From NCBI GenBank assembly GCA_013399895.1, contig VXBA01002157.1:78447-142446 (forward strand): 64,000 nt of DNA. Reading direction: 5' to 3'. This DNA is from Serilophus lunatus. Lineage: Eukaryota; Chordata; Aves; Passeriformes; Eurylaimidae. This document shows, piece after piece, positions 50,501-63,828 of the stretch. Each line of letters opens with the position of its first letter. Position 1 is the first letter of the stretch. Under the pieces are notes generated by a model, which saw nothing but the letters and a program-made list of their open reading frames with translations, did no database searches and was not told the DNA's origin. Both the position numbers and the translations under genes were made by a program.

Positions 50501-53500
50501 AGGCATCTCATCTACAGAAAGTTTCTCCACAAATTCCAGGTATTTAAGCTTTATTTTTATTTTAAGGCTCACCAACAGTCTGTATTAGGTACTTAAACTT
50601 TAAAGGCTATGAAATTATTTAATCTCAAAAAGTGATTTTTAAAAGGAAAAACATGCATACTCTTAGCTGACAAGTAACAGTCAGGGAAAATCTTTTTCTT
50701 TTAAAATTAAATTATACTTCTTGCCCTCTAAAAATTATGCAAACTTTCAAAGTCAGAAAATGTCATGGGGGAAAAAAATCCAAACAAACCAAAAACAAAA
50801 CTCAAAACAAACAAACAACCCAACACACACACAAAAAAACCCGAAGGAATTTAACAGTAGATAATTTTAAACACTTCATATACCTAAAAAGGGCATATTA
50901 AACCACAACCTTAGTCATAAACCTACAGTAAGAGCAAACACGAAGCATCACGGGTGCAACCTGCAGCCACACAACACCACGCGTAAAGGAAGTGGGTGTC
51001 ATACCCTGCTTCAAGCATCTTCTACTCTGTCCCCCACCCTCCCCGACCACCTGTAGCAGTCTCAGAGGAAGCAGACATGCTCCCACATATTTTCCAGCTA
51101 TGCTGTGCCAGCCACAAAGTATGCACGCAGCCTTCAGCACACGTGTGAAAATATATATATACAGAGTACCAGCACCAGGTCTCCCTGCAGTGATTAACCT
51201 AGTTTGTGGGCAACCCAGACTGACTTTCCCATTTTTTAATGTAAAAATAAACCAGAAAAGCGGCCCTAGGAGCAAAAGATACTCCCCTCCACCGCATTCG
51301 TGCCCTTTCTCATTCCCCCCGCACGCCTACCCACACCTACGCTGTGCTGGAAAAAGGCTGTAAGCATGGCATTACCACTAGTGGGTCCTGGGTACTGGGA
51401 GCTGTGGTTTTGAGATTAAACACCCAGCAAGGAAATTTCACCCTTTTGACCAGAATTTTCCATAAGCAATTGAACACAGATTAGGAAGACACAGAAATGT
51501 CTAAATTTCCTCTCATGCTCAGATACAGCAGTATGGTTGAGATCACTTCTTTGTGATAAGCTAAAATGAGGGCAAAAAGGGCACACAACAAGTGCTTGAG
51601 AGATGATGCCTGGCCGTGGGGACTGTGCTGCTGGAGACACTGGGAACTAGCGTCAGGCAGCAGGATCTGATCTGGAGGCTCTCCTTGCAGGTACCAGAAG
51701 GGTGCCATGCCTCCACCAGCTCCATCTCTGCTGTAGGTGTCATTTCATCAGCGGTCAGCCTTTAAGGAAAAAAAGCCACCATGGGACTCCCCCCTGCTGT
51801 TCCAAACACTCAGCTGCCACATCAAAAGAAATTTTACTCCTGTAAACCCCGAATAAGAAAGGAGCAGAAGGAAAATATGCAGGGAAAGCAACTCACTTTC
51901 CAAGGGTCCTCTGGAAACTCTTAGAGTTCTTTGCATTCTGCAACGATTTTCTGTCTTTGAGCCATTTCAGCTTTGACAATGTGCTGGAGGAGAGACCCAT
52001 GGGTGGGAAGGGAATTAAAAATAAAAACAAACACTGAAAAGTTATTTGTAAACTGTTTCACCCCAGCAAACCCTTCAACTCGCGGTTTCTCTAACCAACT
52101 GCACAGCACACCTGCAGAACGAGCCGGGGCAGGAGACACCCCTCTATAAACACCTGGGAGAATCCTCACCCAGCTGCACCTCCTTGTGCACCTCTCTGTG
52201 CAGGAGGATGGTATCGGGGTGCCCACCTTCCTGGGAATATCCTGAACTTTACAGTGAGGTAACAAATGGAAGGTGGACAGGGGACAAAAACAAATATGTA
52301 TTTCCTCAGATAAAAATGCCCCGAGTATGATTACACCTTTGCAACAGTCAACACTGCCTTTATCTGGTTTTCAACACCTACAAGGGTCTTGGGTGCCGGG
52401 TCATCCCCCCTTCCCCCTACCATCTCTGGCCAGCCAAAGAAAGCAGCTGTGCCAGGTGTTAGACCAAGTACAGCGATAAATCCTGCAGCCTCCTTTGCCC
52501 CGTCCAGCTGACCTGCAACCTGAAGTGTGAAACCTGGCAACTAAGGAATCCCACAAGCACTGCACAGCCCCATGAAGTTCAGGTGTCTGTCTCCTCTGGC
52601 ATTAGTTCAGTGCTCCAGGTCTGTAGCCTGGCACTGACTGCCAGATATCTGGAGCAAAAGGCTGGAAGCTAAGGCATTCCTCACAGTTCTGGTTTACTCA
52701 CTGTCCAACAAAACAGCATCAACTCTCACCTCTGGGCAGAATACTTCTTTAAAAAAACATGCAAAACATAAAAACAAACACAGCAAAGCAAAACCCAAAC
52801 CACCTTCAGGCAGTGAATCAGCCATTGTTTGAGTCATGCATGCACTAGTACCCACTGAACCCAACCGACAGTCGCACCATCAAGCTCAGCCTTTGCTCTT
52901 CTCTGCCTGCCCATCCCCTCCACCTCTATCCCTCGTATCCCAAAACTGGCAAAGAGACAACCTTCTTTGTAATGCTCTGAAGTTTAAATCAGAAACCTGA
53001 AAACAGTGCCAGTGTAAGCACTGTTGATGCTGGAAAATTCAGGAACAACAAACATGGGCAAATGTCAAAGGTTGGTGTTCAAATAAGTACCCCCACTATG
53101 GCTGCTTGTCCAAGGGTTAACCAAACTATCCAAACCTGCTGATGTGCAAAGCAAGACTGCAAAGGAGAACCTTTCAGAAGACCCAACTTTGCACTGGAAC
53201 ATGGCTACCAGTACATTTTGGGTATTTACATGGAAAAGTCTGAAAAAATGGATGCTACTCTACATTCTCCTCAAGAACAAACCATGGTTTTCTTATTCTA
53301 ACAGCAGAGCATGACAGAACTCTGCTATGGCCCTGTCATGCTGCAGAGGCCACGAGCTGCCTACAGATCCTACAACCAAAGGCTGTTCCTTCCCCTCCAC
53401 CTGCTTTTGCACAGCCTGTCTACAGAACCATGGCGGTGGGGACACACTAAAACCACCTGCACCACAGCTCAATCATACACAGAGAGGACAATTTCACTGC

Positions 53501-55751
53501 AAGAAATGGACTGAAGTTGCAGGGGAGAACAGCAGCCACCTGTGGAAGGAACAAGGAAAAGTGTGGGATCAAGCCAACTACTTCTGGCATTCATGTTTAC
53601 CACTGCCACATTGCCTTACCCCTCCCTCCCTGCACAGGCACATACTCCCCACAGCACTCAAGTCTTTTCTGCACTTTGAATTCCTTTGCTGCTTAGAGCG
53701 GTAGTTGGCCCTTTCATGTTATTTTAGAGCAGACTGTAAAGACTTCGGTCTTATAAAGTTCTCCTGTGACATTACTGACCTTGTTACTCTTTCCGCTACT
53801 CCAGTTTCCATAAGAAAGAAAAAAATAGTTAAAAATTCTCAAGTGATTCAAACAAGTAGTGTGTTCATCTTCAGAAATAACTGGCATCACCTTGAGATCA
53901 AAATATCTACCCCAGTGCTATAGACTTTATAGCTTCAAATTCTACATAGATAACACTTCAACAGCACAATAATTTTTTTTCCACCAAAACTAAGCACGAA
54001 AAGCACCAGAAATACTTGCAGCAGGCAGCTAATACCAATTACTACTTTCCTTGCAAGCTGTTTTCACTAAATTAGCCTTGATAGCATCACAATTTGTTGA
54101 GGTAGGAAACAATATAAATTAGCAAGTCACGGCAGTCTGGAGAGGGAAGGAGGGAACCAAGGAGGCAATATTTACCCCCTGAAAGCAGGAGTTGAGAAGA
54201 AAAACAAGACGCATTACACTGATTAAGTAACACGCAGGCTGCTGTAAAAGCGGACTTGTGCACTGCATTTGTAACCTTGTATTTTGCTTTAGTAACTGGG
54301 GCTAGACAAAACAATAGGATTGTAGCTGTACCACACTGCATGCCAGTTCTTACTTGCTTTGATTTTACAGAACGGTAAAAATTTTTAAGAGAAAGTTTGG
54401 AGATGATTTGAATGATGCTCACAGCTTTTCAAGCTTGGAATTTGCCTGTTGGTGCATTAAGCATTACTCACTTTCTGAACAAAGTGGAAAGTTAACACAA
54501 ATTGGCAGATGACTAACTGTCCAAGAAAGAGATTACTGAATGAATCACTGACTCTACTTTTAGTCTAGTAATAAGACAAATGAAGAGGACCAAGAAGGGA
54601 AAAAAGGCAAACAAGAAATTTCCTTGCAGAGTGCTTAAATTTGCATTGCCCACAATTTTCCAGCTGTGACAAAATACGTATACATTTTGTAATTTACCAT
54701 GAGTTTTATACTGGGGATAGCTCACTGACATACCTCATGATTACTTCACACCACTTAATTTGGATTTCTGTAAGAAGAACTCCGCTCCACACTTTCCCTT
54801 GGCACATATTTAGTAAGTTACAGGAATAAAATAAGGGATTGGAAAAGAAGTTAAATTGCCAAGTGTGCAGAGTACAGGTTCCACACATAGAAGTACCTCA
54901 GGCGCAGCAGATATCTGAATTTAGGTTTCTCAACTCAGGAGGACCTAACCAAAAAGCCTGCAGACACTTTCATTCCTGCTAGTCTATTTCTGGTGAAAAG
55001 TTTGTCTAATATGCATGACCAGCATTTACCTTTGCAGAAAATCACCTCCAGTGCTGCTCAGGAACACAGAAAAGTACCAGCACTGCCATCCTCCTCCCAA
55101 ACAACAGCCATCTGGCTCCAGAAGCCACATAGGGTGACGCTACATGCAGCAACTCCAGGTGATTTGGGTTTGCCCCTCAGCAATCTATACCCCACTGCTC
55201 CTCCTGCCTTTCCTGCTTTAGCTTTGCTCCTCTTTGGACCTGTATTCTTACTCATCAAATTGCCAGGGTTAAGAAAATGGTAAATTGATGTGTACCAGTT
55301 TGAACAGCTGAATCAGCTCAGCAAAGCACAAACAAGCACGTGGCCAAGCAGGACCTCCTTGTTTTCACCAAGTGGCACAAGGTAGTACCACCTCCTAACT
55401 TCACTCACTCATTTTGAAGGATGAAGTTAGACTCCCTCCCTCACCTGAGTAAATTCAAGCCGCTCTGGTCATCTGCTAAACCCCTAAACTCTAAGTATGC
55501 TGAACCTGTTATTCAACATTGCTTGCCACCATCCTCAGAGTGATAAAAGGCTGCAAGAGGGTCTAGACCTGAGGGTCTAGGATTGCAGTCATGTGGTTAA
55601 AAAAACTCTTCATAGTCACCAGGTCTGCTCATCACCTCAAGACGTAACGAGTTTAAAATTCATGAGAGCTCATCACACCTGGGAGATCAGTGACAAAACC
55701 AGGCTGCATCAGGCCAGGAGAAGCCAGAATCAGGTAGAAATTAGAACAGTT
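47586..55751. other. Unique noncoding DNA with A/C tracts, no gene seen
   Basis: The stretch contains a 15-base A run at 50150-50164 and A/C tracts at 50772-50842 and 52751-52805. A short ATATATATATA run lies near 51151. The frames at 50898-51363 on both strands overlap each other and show no domain. Confidence 0.6.
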
Positions 55752-55999
55752 ACAGAATCACAGAATGGTTTGCATTTGGTATGACTTTCAAGACACCTAG
55801 TTCCAACCCCCCTGGTATAGGAGGAGAAACTTTCCAGTACACCAGGCTGTTTAAAGACTCGTCCAACTTGGCCTTGAACACTTTCAGGAATGAGGCATCC
55901 ACAGCTTCTCCAGACAGCCTGTTCCAGCATCTCACCACCCTCATAGTAAATAATCTCTTCCTAATATCTAATCTAAATCTACACTCTTTCAGTTATTTC
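55752..55999 (-). repeat. CR1 LINE 3' fragment
   Basis: About 248 bases match the complement of the CR1 3' end: CAGAATCACAGAATGGTTTG, then TAGTTCCAACCCCCCTGGTATAGG in two blocks, CCTTGAACACTTTCAGGAATG, and CTAATCTAAATCTACACTCTTTCAG. It is truncated on its 5' side. Similarity to the copy at 32.7 kb is clear throughout, so the two belong to the same or closely related subfamilies. Confidence 0.95.
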
Positions 56000-58900
56000 A
56001 GTATTTACAAAAGAGAGTACTTTTGCATTTTGTTAACATGAGAGTAATTTGACTGAGTTCAGCTTTCCTCTACCTTTTTTTCCAATTGTCTGTTGCAGAC
56101 ACAAGCCAAAATGAAACATCTCAAACCTCTCACGCCCTGGGAAGCAAGCTCCTACTGCCAAGCTACAGGTTAGGCTGGGGACAGGATGCTAATGGTTTTC
56201 TGCAGAGCCAACACATTGCCAAAGCAAGACAAGACCGATCTTCAGGAGAAAAGGAATGATGCTATGATGGTCAGGGCACTTGGGGCAGCTCTAGGTCTTT
56301 CAACAAGTTTTGGTTTAATTTGATCCATTACCCAGGTCCTTGACAGATGCCACAGTAAACTTAATACACACAAAATGAAACCTATATATCCAGTGAATAA
56401 TTTCCTGACAAATTAGCTTTCAGCACTGGCCCACTGTGGGATAAGACAGAGGCCAGGACAAGGAAAGGCAAGCAGAGGAGATGCTAAGCAGAATCAGTCT
56501 CAAAATTCAGTAGCACACTGTCAGCTGTTGTTCACTTGTCCAGCCTCCAGTGATTTTGGACACAAATCCCACTTCTGACTCAGCAAGGCTCAAGCCATAG
56601 ATGAGATTTAGACACATTATTCATTTGCTGTGATCCAACCCTCACGACACTCCTGATGGCAAGATTTTCTAAAGACAAGCTGAAATCAGAGTGCTGAACT
56701 TACCTCCTCTTGAACTCTGGATGACCACTGACACCTTGTTGTGCAGTCCTTAGTGATTACTCTTCCATAAACTTCACTAAGAAGTGTCTGTAAATAAATC
56801 CCCTTAAGTTGGAAATTGGCCTTTTCTGCTATACCACTCTGAATATAGCAAGATCTGTCTTATTGTTGCCATGTAACAAACAACTGGATTTTCACATTTC
56901 AAAGTTTCATTTCCACAGGCTTCTGTGCCTCTATTTTTAGTGCAACTATCTCAGTAAGAGGCTACAAGACAAAGATTCTCCACCACAGTCTGATTACACA
57001 AGAAACTGACAAACATATCCAAGGAATTTCAGTGCAACACAAATTAACTATATAAATATATTTAAATATGTAATGGTAAAAGATGCCCTCTGACAATGAA
57101 GGAGATGGGATAGGTCTAGATTTTCTGAGGATCTGTGCCAAAGTGACTTTTGAAAAAGCACTCTGCTTTTAAAATAGAATAAGAAGAAACAAAGAACCAT
57201 CCTGTCCTTATAAGGAACAACTTACTAGTATAAATATTGCAACAACAGAGAAAGTAAACCTGGAGGTTTCATAAACATTGGAATTTTCACTCTAACAGGG
57301 AAGAAAATACTACTTCTGTCCCATTTACACTTTTTAAATCTTGTAACACAGGCAAACTGAAAACAGATAATGACACTAAATATTAATTGAACAGATCAGT
57401 AGACACCGATTGGACTACCACTAAAAGGTACAATATCTTGAATAAAAGAATTAAAATTTGATATACTATATCACCATGAAGGCCGTGCTCTGCTTACGCA
57501 AAAACAAAATGACCTCGTGTTGTACAAGGCACAGTTTCAAACAAAAAGCAGTGTGCACTAGGTGTTGCTCCACTGCATTGAACACAGGACAGAATCTTTA
57601 TAAAAATATTTCAGCCTCATCGGTAAACAGCTAAAAGGATCTGAAACCTACTACTTCTAAAAAGGGGGAGAAAGACAGAAATAGAAGAATTTAATAGATT
57701 GCTTTCTGATTTGCCCTTTTCTCAGTATTATTTTCAGAAGTGGAATGTGTACATTTCCTTCCAGGTAGCTACAGACACATCCTACAGTTATCGTTTATCC
57801 TTCAACTCCTATTTTCTGTTTGCTTTCCTCTCTGGATCCTCCAATCCCAGCTCAAACAGCAATACAAGTCGCTCAGCAGTCTTACTGTCTCTCTCTTTAC
57901 CAGATTGGAAAAGAGATGAAGAACAGCAGCTCTGGCAAGATGATGTAGTGTTCCAAGTCTTCCCCCACTCGACATAAATAGATTATATTTTCCAGATGCA
58001 CATCTCTGACATCGAGACTCAGGATCAGCAATACTCTGCGGTGAAATGCAAAACACTGAGGAGGAGACAGGAGATGAGAAGCTTTCAGCACTGCGAGCAG
58101 TGGTACGGGTACGTTTCCTTTGGAGGGTACAAGATCTTTCACTGTTGCACAGCAAATCACTAAATCTTCCACGAGTTTAAAAAAAAAAAATCCCAAAGTA
58201 ATATTTTCCAACCTTTCACTAAGAGTAGGGGCCAAAACCACACATTTTAAAGGTCTTTCACAGTTTTATTATTAGAAGTAGAAACCCTACTGATACTGAT
58301 GAGTCATTTGTATTGGCGGAAACCAAGAACACCCATTTTCTTCATGTGTTACAAAGCTCTCAGTGTGGTTTTTCTACTCATTGCTGGTCAAAGCAGTTGA
58401 CTCAAACCAAAACAAGTGGCAAGAACTCACCTTGTTGTTATTAAACCCTTTTCTATACCACCTGATTTTGTTTATCACACTTTCAAAGAACGCTTATTTT
58501 TCACCCCGTTCTACATGAAAAACACAAAAAAGACAAGTACAAATCTAAACTCCGAGACAGTAAATCCAGAACTGCAGATGGCTAATTCACTCCACTTCTG
58601 CAAAAGCTTTTGTGATCGACTATGAAAGGAGGGAAGAGGAGGGGAAAAAACCCACAACAAGAAGATCAGTTAAAAATCATCAGTCAGCAGAAGCTATCGC
58701 TTTAGGATCCTTATGACTAATCAGAATAGAGTCTGTAAATAAAGAAGCAGTTGTAAAAGAGGATGAGCAGATGAAGGAATCCTTTCACGCTGGCAGCCAG
58801 TGACAATGCCACACAGGAGATAAGCATCAGAGTAAGAATTAGTAAAATACTGAAAATCAAAGATAGCTAAAATCAGGTTTTCAAAATTTAATCAGAATTA

Positions 58901-59229
58901 ATCAGAATGCTGGCTTTACGAAAGATTTCTGCCATAAAAAGGGGTGGAGGGTAGGAGGCTCTACAGCTTGCATTTGGAGAAGGAAAATACAATTCATAGG
59001 CTAGACTTGCCATACCCAAATTTGAAACAATGCTTGGAGGAATTTTTTTGGTAATATCCTATTCAAAAAAAAAAAACAAAACAAGAAACAAGAAACTAAA
59101 TAAACTCCAGAGGTTTAGCCTGCTGAACATCTGTAGCATCTAGATGCACTTCAAGCACAACCCCTGCAACGGTGCAATGAACTTCCACTTTACCCTGTGC
59201 ACCTAGAGGAATTGCAGCCTGGCAAAATG
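56000..59229. other. Unique noncoding DNA, no gene seen
   Basis: At 57699-58241 frames stay open on both strands for 90-117 residues, reflecting low stop density. None has a recognisable domain. A 10-base unit TTAATCAGAA is tandemly duplicated at 58888-58907. An A-rich tract follows near 59065-59100. Confidence 0.6.
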
Positions 59230-59430
59230 ACAGTGTGTTTTGATGTCACTGGGGAAGAAAACCACAGCAAAGCAGTGACCGGAGAACTGAAAATAACCTT
59301 TGAACAGCGGCTCGGCACTGACGGTCCCTCCGCCCGCGCCTCCCATTGTGGATAGTTTTACAGCCAGGGCAGCTCCAAACTGCACCAGACACGTGAGTCA
59401 GCAAGAGCGGCTTGTAGGAAACTGCTGACA
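59230..59430. promoter_or_regulatory. Small CpG cluster with fused E-box/MARE motif
   Basis: Nine CpGs fall between about 59279 and 59410 while flanking sequence is CpG-poor. At 59390-59403 CACGTGAGTCAGCA joins a perfect E-box (CACGTG) to TGAGTCAGCA, an exact AP-1 core extended to a MAF/NF-E2-type element. GTGAGT in the same word is also a plus-strand splice-donor match, but no exon upstream is supported. The combination suggests an enhancer or minor promoter. It is not proof of one. Confidence 0.4.
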
Positions 59431-62270
59431 TGTTCAATTGCTCTCACATACAACGAACACACCTACCCACTAAATAAAAAACAGGCTGCATGCAAATCGG
59501 GGGAAAGGAACACCTCCACACCTACAGTTCCTGTTTTCCGAGTTCAGGTCTAAATTTTAAAGCGATCACTAATAAAAAACTTTAAAATAATAAAAAAGCA
59601 AACAAAAACCAAAAACTCAACAAAACCCCTCAGTCGATGTCAGCTATTATAAGTAGCTGTGATTAAGTCTCAAGGGTCATTTTGTTTATTTAAGCTGCTT
59701 TTCCTCTTTTCAAAAAAACAAAACTGCTGCTCCACAGTCCAGAAGCCCTGCATGGTGACAGGCAGCAAACAGTTCCTGTTTTTCTTAGTGGGGAGACTCC
59801 TTTAGAACCTGTGCACCAAAAGCCATCTACCCATCACAACCTGGCTGAATGTTTCCAAAGCTCAGGAAGCAAAAAAAAAACAAAAACAACTGCTTTAGGC
59901 TTTTATTTCAGCTCCTACTACAGATAAACTGGAAATTCCCATGTTTTCATTCCTAACAGCTTTTCAAACATCTTAATCAGTTCATACTATAGCAGAGAAA
60001 GTTGTAAGCAAACAACAGGTCTTCGGAATAAATCTGAGAGGATCTGACCCTTTTAGGTCACCTTTCAAACTAAAAAGAAGAAAAAGGTGTAGCTGGGGTC
60101 CCCGTGTCTCTTGTCCCTGCAGTCACCACCATCTCCTCCTTCTCTGTTTCTTCTGAGGCACCGACTCTCAAGTGTCCCAGCCGGCTCTGAGGGCAGGTTT
60201 GCACCAGCAGGTGTGAAGAGCAAAGGGGGAGCAGATACAGAGGTCGGGGAGTGCTGAGGGGTTATACACAGAGGAGGCTGCCTATCTGGCAGCCCCCTCA
60301 CCCACGCAAGAGCTGCAGTTCATCCCTCACCACATTAGGAGCTTTTACAGATCATCTTTTTCAAGCCAAACAGGGACACATCTATTGATCTGCTGAGATG
60401 ACAGTGCAGCACAGCTGGTGTTCTTCAGGTTGTCACTGTGGGTCCTTCTGCATGAAGATCAATACAATCAAGCAGGAGTCTTCTGAGCCCGATTTTTGAC
60501 AGATCAAAGTTCTGCCGCCGTACATGTAAACTTTTAGTACAGGGGCTTCCCCAAACTTATTCCCTCATTCCTTTTTATTTACGTGTTCTGAACGTGTGGT
60601 TGCTCTTTGATCATTAGTTCTAGTAACTCAGGAGCTGGAAGTCCATCATTGGTCATACAGCCATTTGTATAGCTCCTCTGCATCCCTGCTTTAAAAATTG
60701 TAATTCATAGTCCAAGAGTGGCATGCTTAGTAGTGCTCTTTTCAATCCACTACAAAAACGTTTCTGCCTATCTAAAAAGCAAGATGAGCACATTGCAACT
60801 CAGCTGGCTATATTCATACATTTTACATCTTCTTGATGCAAGCTTCAAATGAATGTGTGATATTCAGACAGCCGCCAAGGCTGAATTTAAAGGAATGATG
60901 ACCACTTTTTTGTAAAACCCTGAAAGAGTAGTTTGAGTACAACTCTGGAAAAGGTGAGGGAATTACTGGGACTGTAACTCTACTGCCCGTTCACCTACTA
61001 CAATAAAATCATTTAGGCACCAACTCAAATATCAGCAAAGAACTGCAATATCAGAACGCTCTTACACATTCTCTCAAAGCATCTCTAGTCAGAAGGAACA
61101 GTGAAAACAGCAGAACTAACTTGGACTTGGAGAAAGTCTAAGGTTTAAATCTGAATTTTCTTCAGCACATCAATGGAATGATTGGTCTGTTTCCCCTAAC
61201 AGTTCAACTCAGAAACTGCTAACATACAACCATCACACGTAAAATGAGTTGAGCTGGAAACTGAGACCCAGAGGTGAAAGACAGGAGCATACAGGTACAT
61301 TCTCAGTGTAAACTAAGAAGCCATTCAGAGAGCATTCCTTCCAGTAAAAAGGCAAATAAATTTAATTTGAATATATAAACCATGTTCATACCACCTAAAT
61401 TATAACTACAAGAGACTCTGTTCACGTCACACAATAAATGACATTCAATTTCACCAAACATTTATTATATAAAATTGTCATTACTATTGAAATGATTATT
61501 TTGCATATATTAATGTCACACATCTCATTTTTCAGCTTAGTGCCATAAATGTCTCTCAGCTATGCTCTAAGAGGTCTGCTCCTTATCTGTGCAAGGAGGT
61601 ATCACATATCTTGTATGTGAAGCCTTACCCAAAAAGAATGTCACAGGCACACAATAAGAAAATATCCATTTCTACTCTGTAAAAAATCCCACGAAGTGGT
61701 ATTTTATGACACTTTTTTTTTTTTTTTACAGAAAACCTTGAGGAAAATAACTAAATGGCAATCACACTGCAGCCTCATTAAGAAAAATAGCTATTGCACT
61801 TCAGAACAGAAAATGAAGCAATGAAAGTTTTAAAATAAGCAAAGGCAAGCAACTCCTGTCATATATTCCACACTACACATCATCTATACAGGGTTTTATT
61901 TTCAGGTCCCTTTGTCATTTATTACGCACATGCAGAAAGAGCTATGTGAGACTGCTTTGGAGTATGAAGACTTTATTATTTCAGTTAGTATCTGAAGCCT
62001 TCTACGACATCAAAGATTTACCAAAATCACCTAGGAGCATCACATCAATAGCTGTTTATTGAGTGAAATTTAGTGAGATTTGAACAGTTATACTCAGCTA
62101 GCAACTCAGGTTCTACCCCTAACTTTTCTTGCTGCCTAGCACAAAAGAGCTAACAGCCTGTGTTTTCTTGCTGCAACGAAGGTAGGTGGGATGCCTTCCT
62201 CTCCTACGTTATAGTGCATTCTGCCAGCATGCACATTACCACCAAGAGATGTTCCAGATACGCCTCTGGG
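59431..62270. other. Unique noncoding DNA, no gene seen
   Basis: An A/C tract lies at 59592-59630 and a 15-base T run at 61713-61727. The minus frame at 60065-60301 is in a locally GC-richer patch but has no domain. Confidence 0.6.
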
Positions 62271-62900
62271 TCAGAAAAGGACAAGGAATACCTGTCCTAG
62301 CACTGTTTCCCAGTGCAAGATACCCAGGCATAAACAATCGCTGTTGATTTTCAACTTAGGATCTGTCAGCATGTGCAGTAGTGATGTATTTGCTGTGTGC
62401 ATCCTCCCCATCCACTCTACACAATGCTGAAAGTTTTTAAAAATTTCAGTTTTTAACCACAAGTCACAGAGCAGACTTGCCCAGCATTGCCCAGAAGTGC
62501 ACACTCTAAGTACCCCGACAAGCACACCATCTCCAAAAATCACTAGGGACCTTTCTTGCCCGCTTGACAGCTCAGTGTACTGGCGTACATCTGCTTGATT
62601 GGCTTGTCCGGTGTTACAGAGGAAACAAACAAGAAAACCAGACCTATGATCCTGATTTTTCAGTTCTCTGCTTTTCCAATTAGTCACGGCTTCCTTCCAT
62701 TCCTTGCAGAACACCTTCAGAACAGCCTTTGAAGCCGAAGGGTCAAATGTGAAAAGCGTTGCTGAAAGCACAGGTTTAGTACACCGCAGGGAAGTACAAC
62801 GCCAATCCATTTTACTGCACAACTGCCAAGATCCCAGTGACAGGGGGCAGACGGGTGGATACAAAAGGCAACAGAGGCTTTTAAAAGAGCAAGCCCACAT
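62271..62900 (-). other. 209-codon open frame of unknown status, probably noncoding
   Basis: This is the longest open frame in the window. I recognise no domain. Composition argues against a real protein: by hand count 16 Cys and 9 Trp in 209 residues, several times the usual vertebrate frequencies. The first ATG has a weak start context (C at -3, T at +4). An ATG at about codon 31 has a better one (A at -3, G at +4). There is no TATA or CpG island immediately upstream on the minus strand, and the right-edge CpG island starts about 480 bases away. It could be a chance frame, part of an untranslated exon or a lineage-specific gene. Chance is the most likely. Confidence 0.12.
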
Positions 62901-63633
62901 CTGAAGTGGAATTTTATTTCTCTTTGTCAGACGTAAAGCTCCTAGAACAGTGGTTTAAAGCTGTTGTAGCAACGGCGTGACACACTACCTTATCGTTTTA
63001 TTCTATCCATCTCATCAAATGCAATTATCTCAAATTTCAGTATTTACATACCTGAAAAAGTCAATTTACCCAAGCATCACCACCCTCCTCAAACTGCAGA
63101 GCATTCCACCAGCTACAGTAGAATCTCAGACACTCCCCAGCTCAAAAAAACCCCGACTCGTTTCCAGCTCGAGCCTCAGAACACAAAATTAAAATATGCA
63201 CAAGTTTAGCGACAGTTCCAAAGTGTCTGAAAATGGGCTTTCATCACGAAAACACTGACACGACTTCAACTAGAGCAAACAGCCACGCTGTATTTTCCCA
63301 ATCTTTCCAACATCCTAAGGAGTATTTCTCATCAGATGTCGTCTCTGCCTTACGTTTATTACTACAGACCAAAACCCAGGGTTTACTCCGGAGCCTCCGG
63401 GGCTTCAGCAGCAAGGGCACAATGATCTCAAGGCAACTGAAGCGATTTGAGCAAGACACCCGCCGCATGACCAAAATAGCCCGGTCCACAAAAGGAGAGG
63501 CGCGACTTCACACACTGAGCCTCCTCCGTGACAGCCCGCGTCCCCGCGGGGCGCTGCCCTGCCCGCACGCCGCGCCTTCGCCATCCCACAAACTGTTACC
63601 GGAGTTCGCATCCCTCCCCGGACCGACGGAAAC

Positions 63634-63655
63634 GGGGCCGCGGGGCGGGGGGGGG
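63634..63655 (+). other. G-quadruplex motif in CpG island
   Basis: G runs at 63634-63637, 63642-63645 and 63647-63655 (the last long enough to supply two runs) give four G tracts with short loops. Such motifs are frequent in island promoters. Confidence 0.65.
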
Positions 63656-63820
63656 ACGAAGGGCTCGGAGGGGCTGCGAGTGGCGGTGGGATGGCCCCGG
63701 GCGGAGGGGCTGCCCCGCGGCTCCCGCCCGTGCGGAGCGGAGCGAGGCGCAGGGTGCGGTGCGGCGCGGGGGAGCGCGCACGGACTCACGCACACTCGGG
63801 CGCCCACCGCGCACTCCCCG

Positions 63821-63828
63821 TTACGCAA
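63821..63828. promoter_or_regulatory. C/EBP-family bZIP site
   Basis: TTACGCAA combines the TTAC and GCAA half-sites bound by C/EBP and PAR-bZIP proteins and lies inside the CpG island. It is suggestive only. Confidence 0.3.

Noticed and set aside
57699..58241. Overlapping frames of 92-117 residues on both strands, and a plus-strand TTTTCCAG acceptor-like word near 57986-57993
   Set aside because: Several frames open together on opposite strands indicates low stop density. No domain and no matching donor define an exon.
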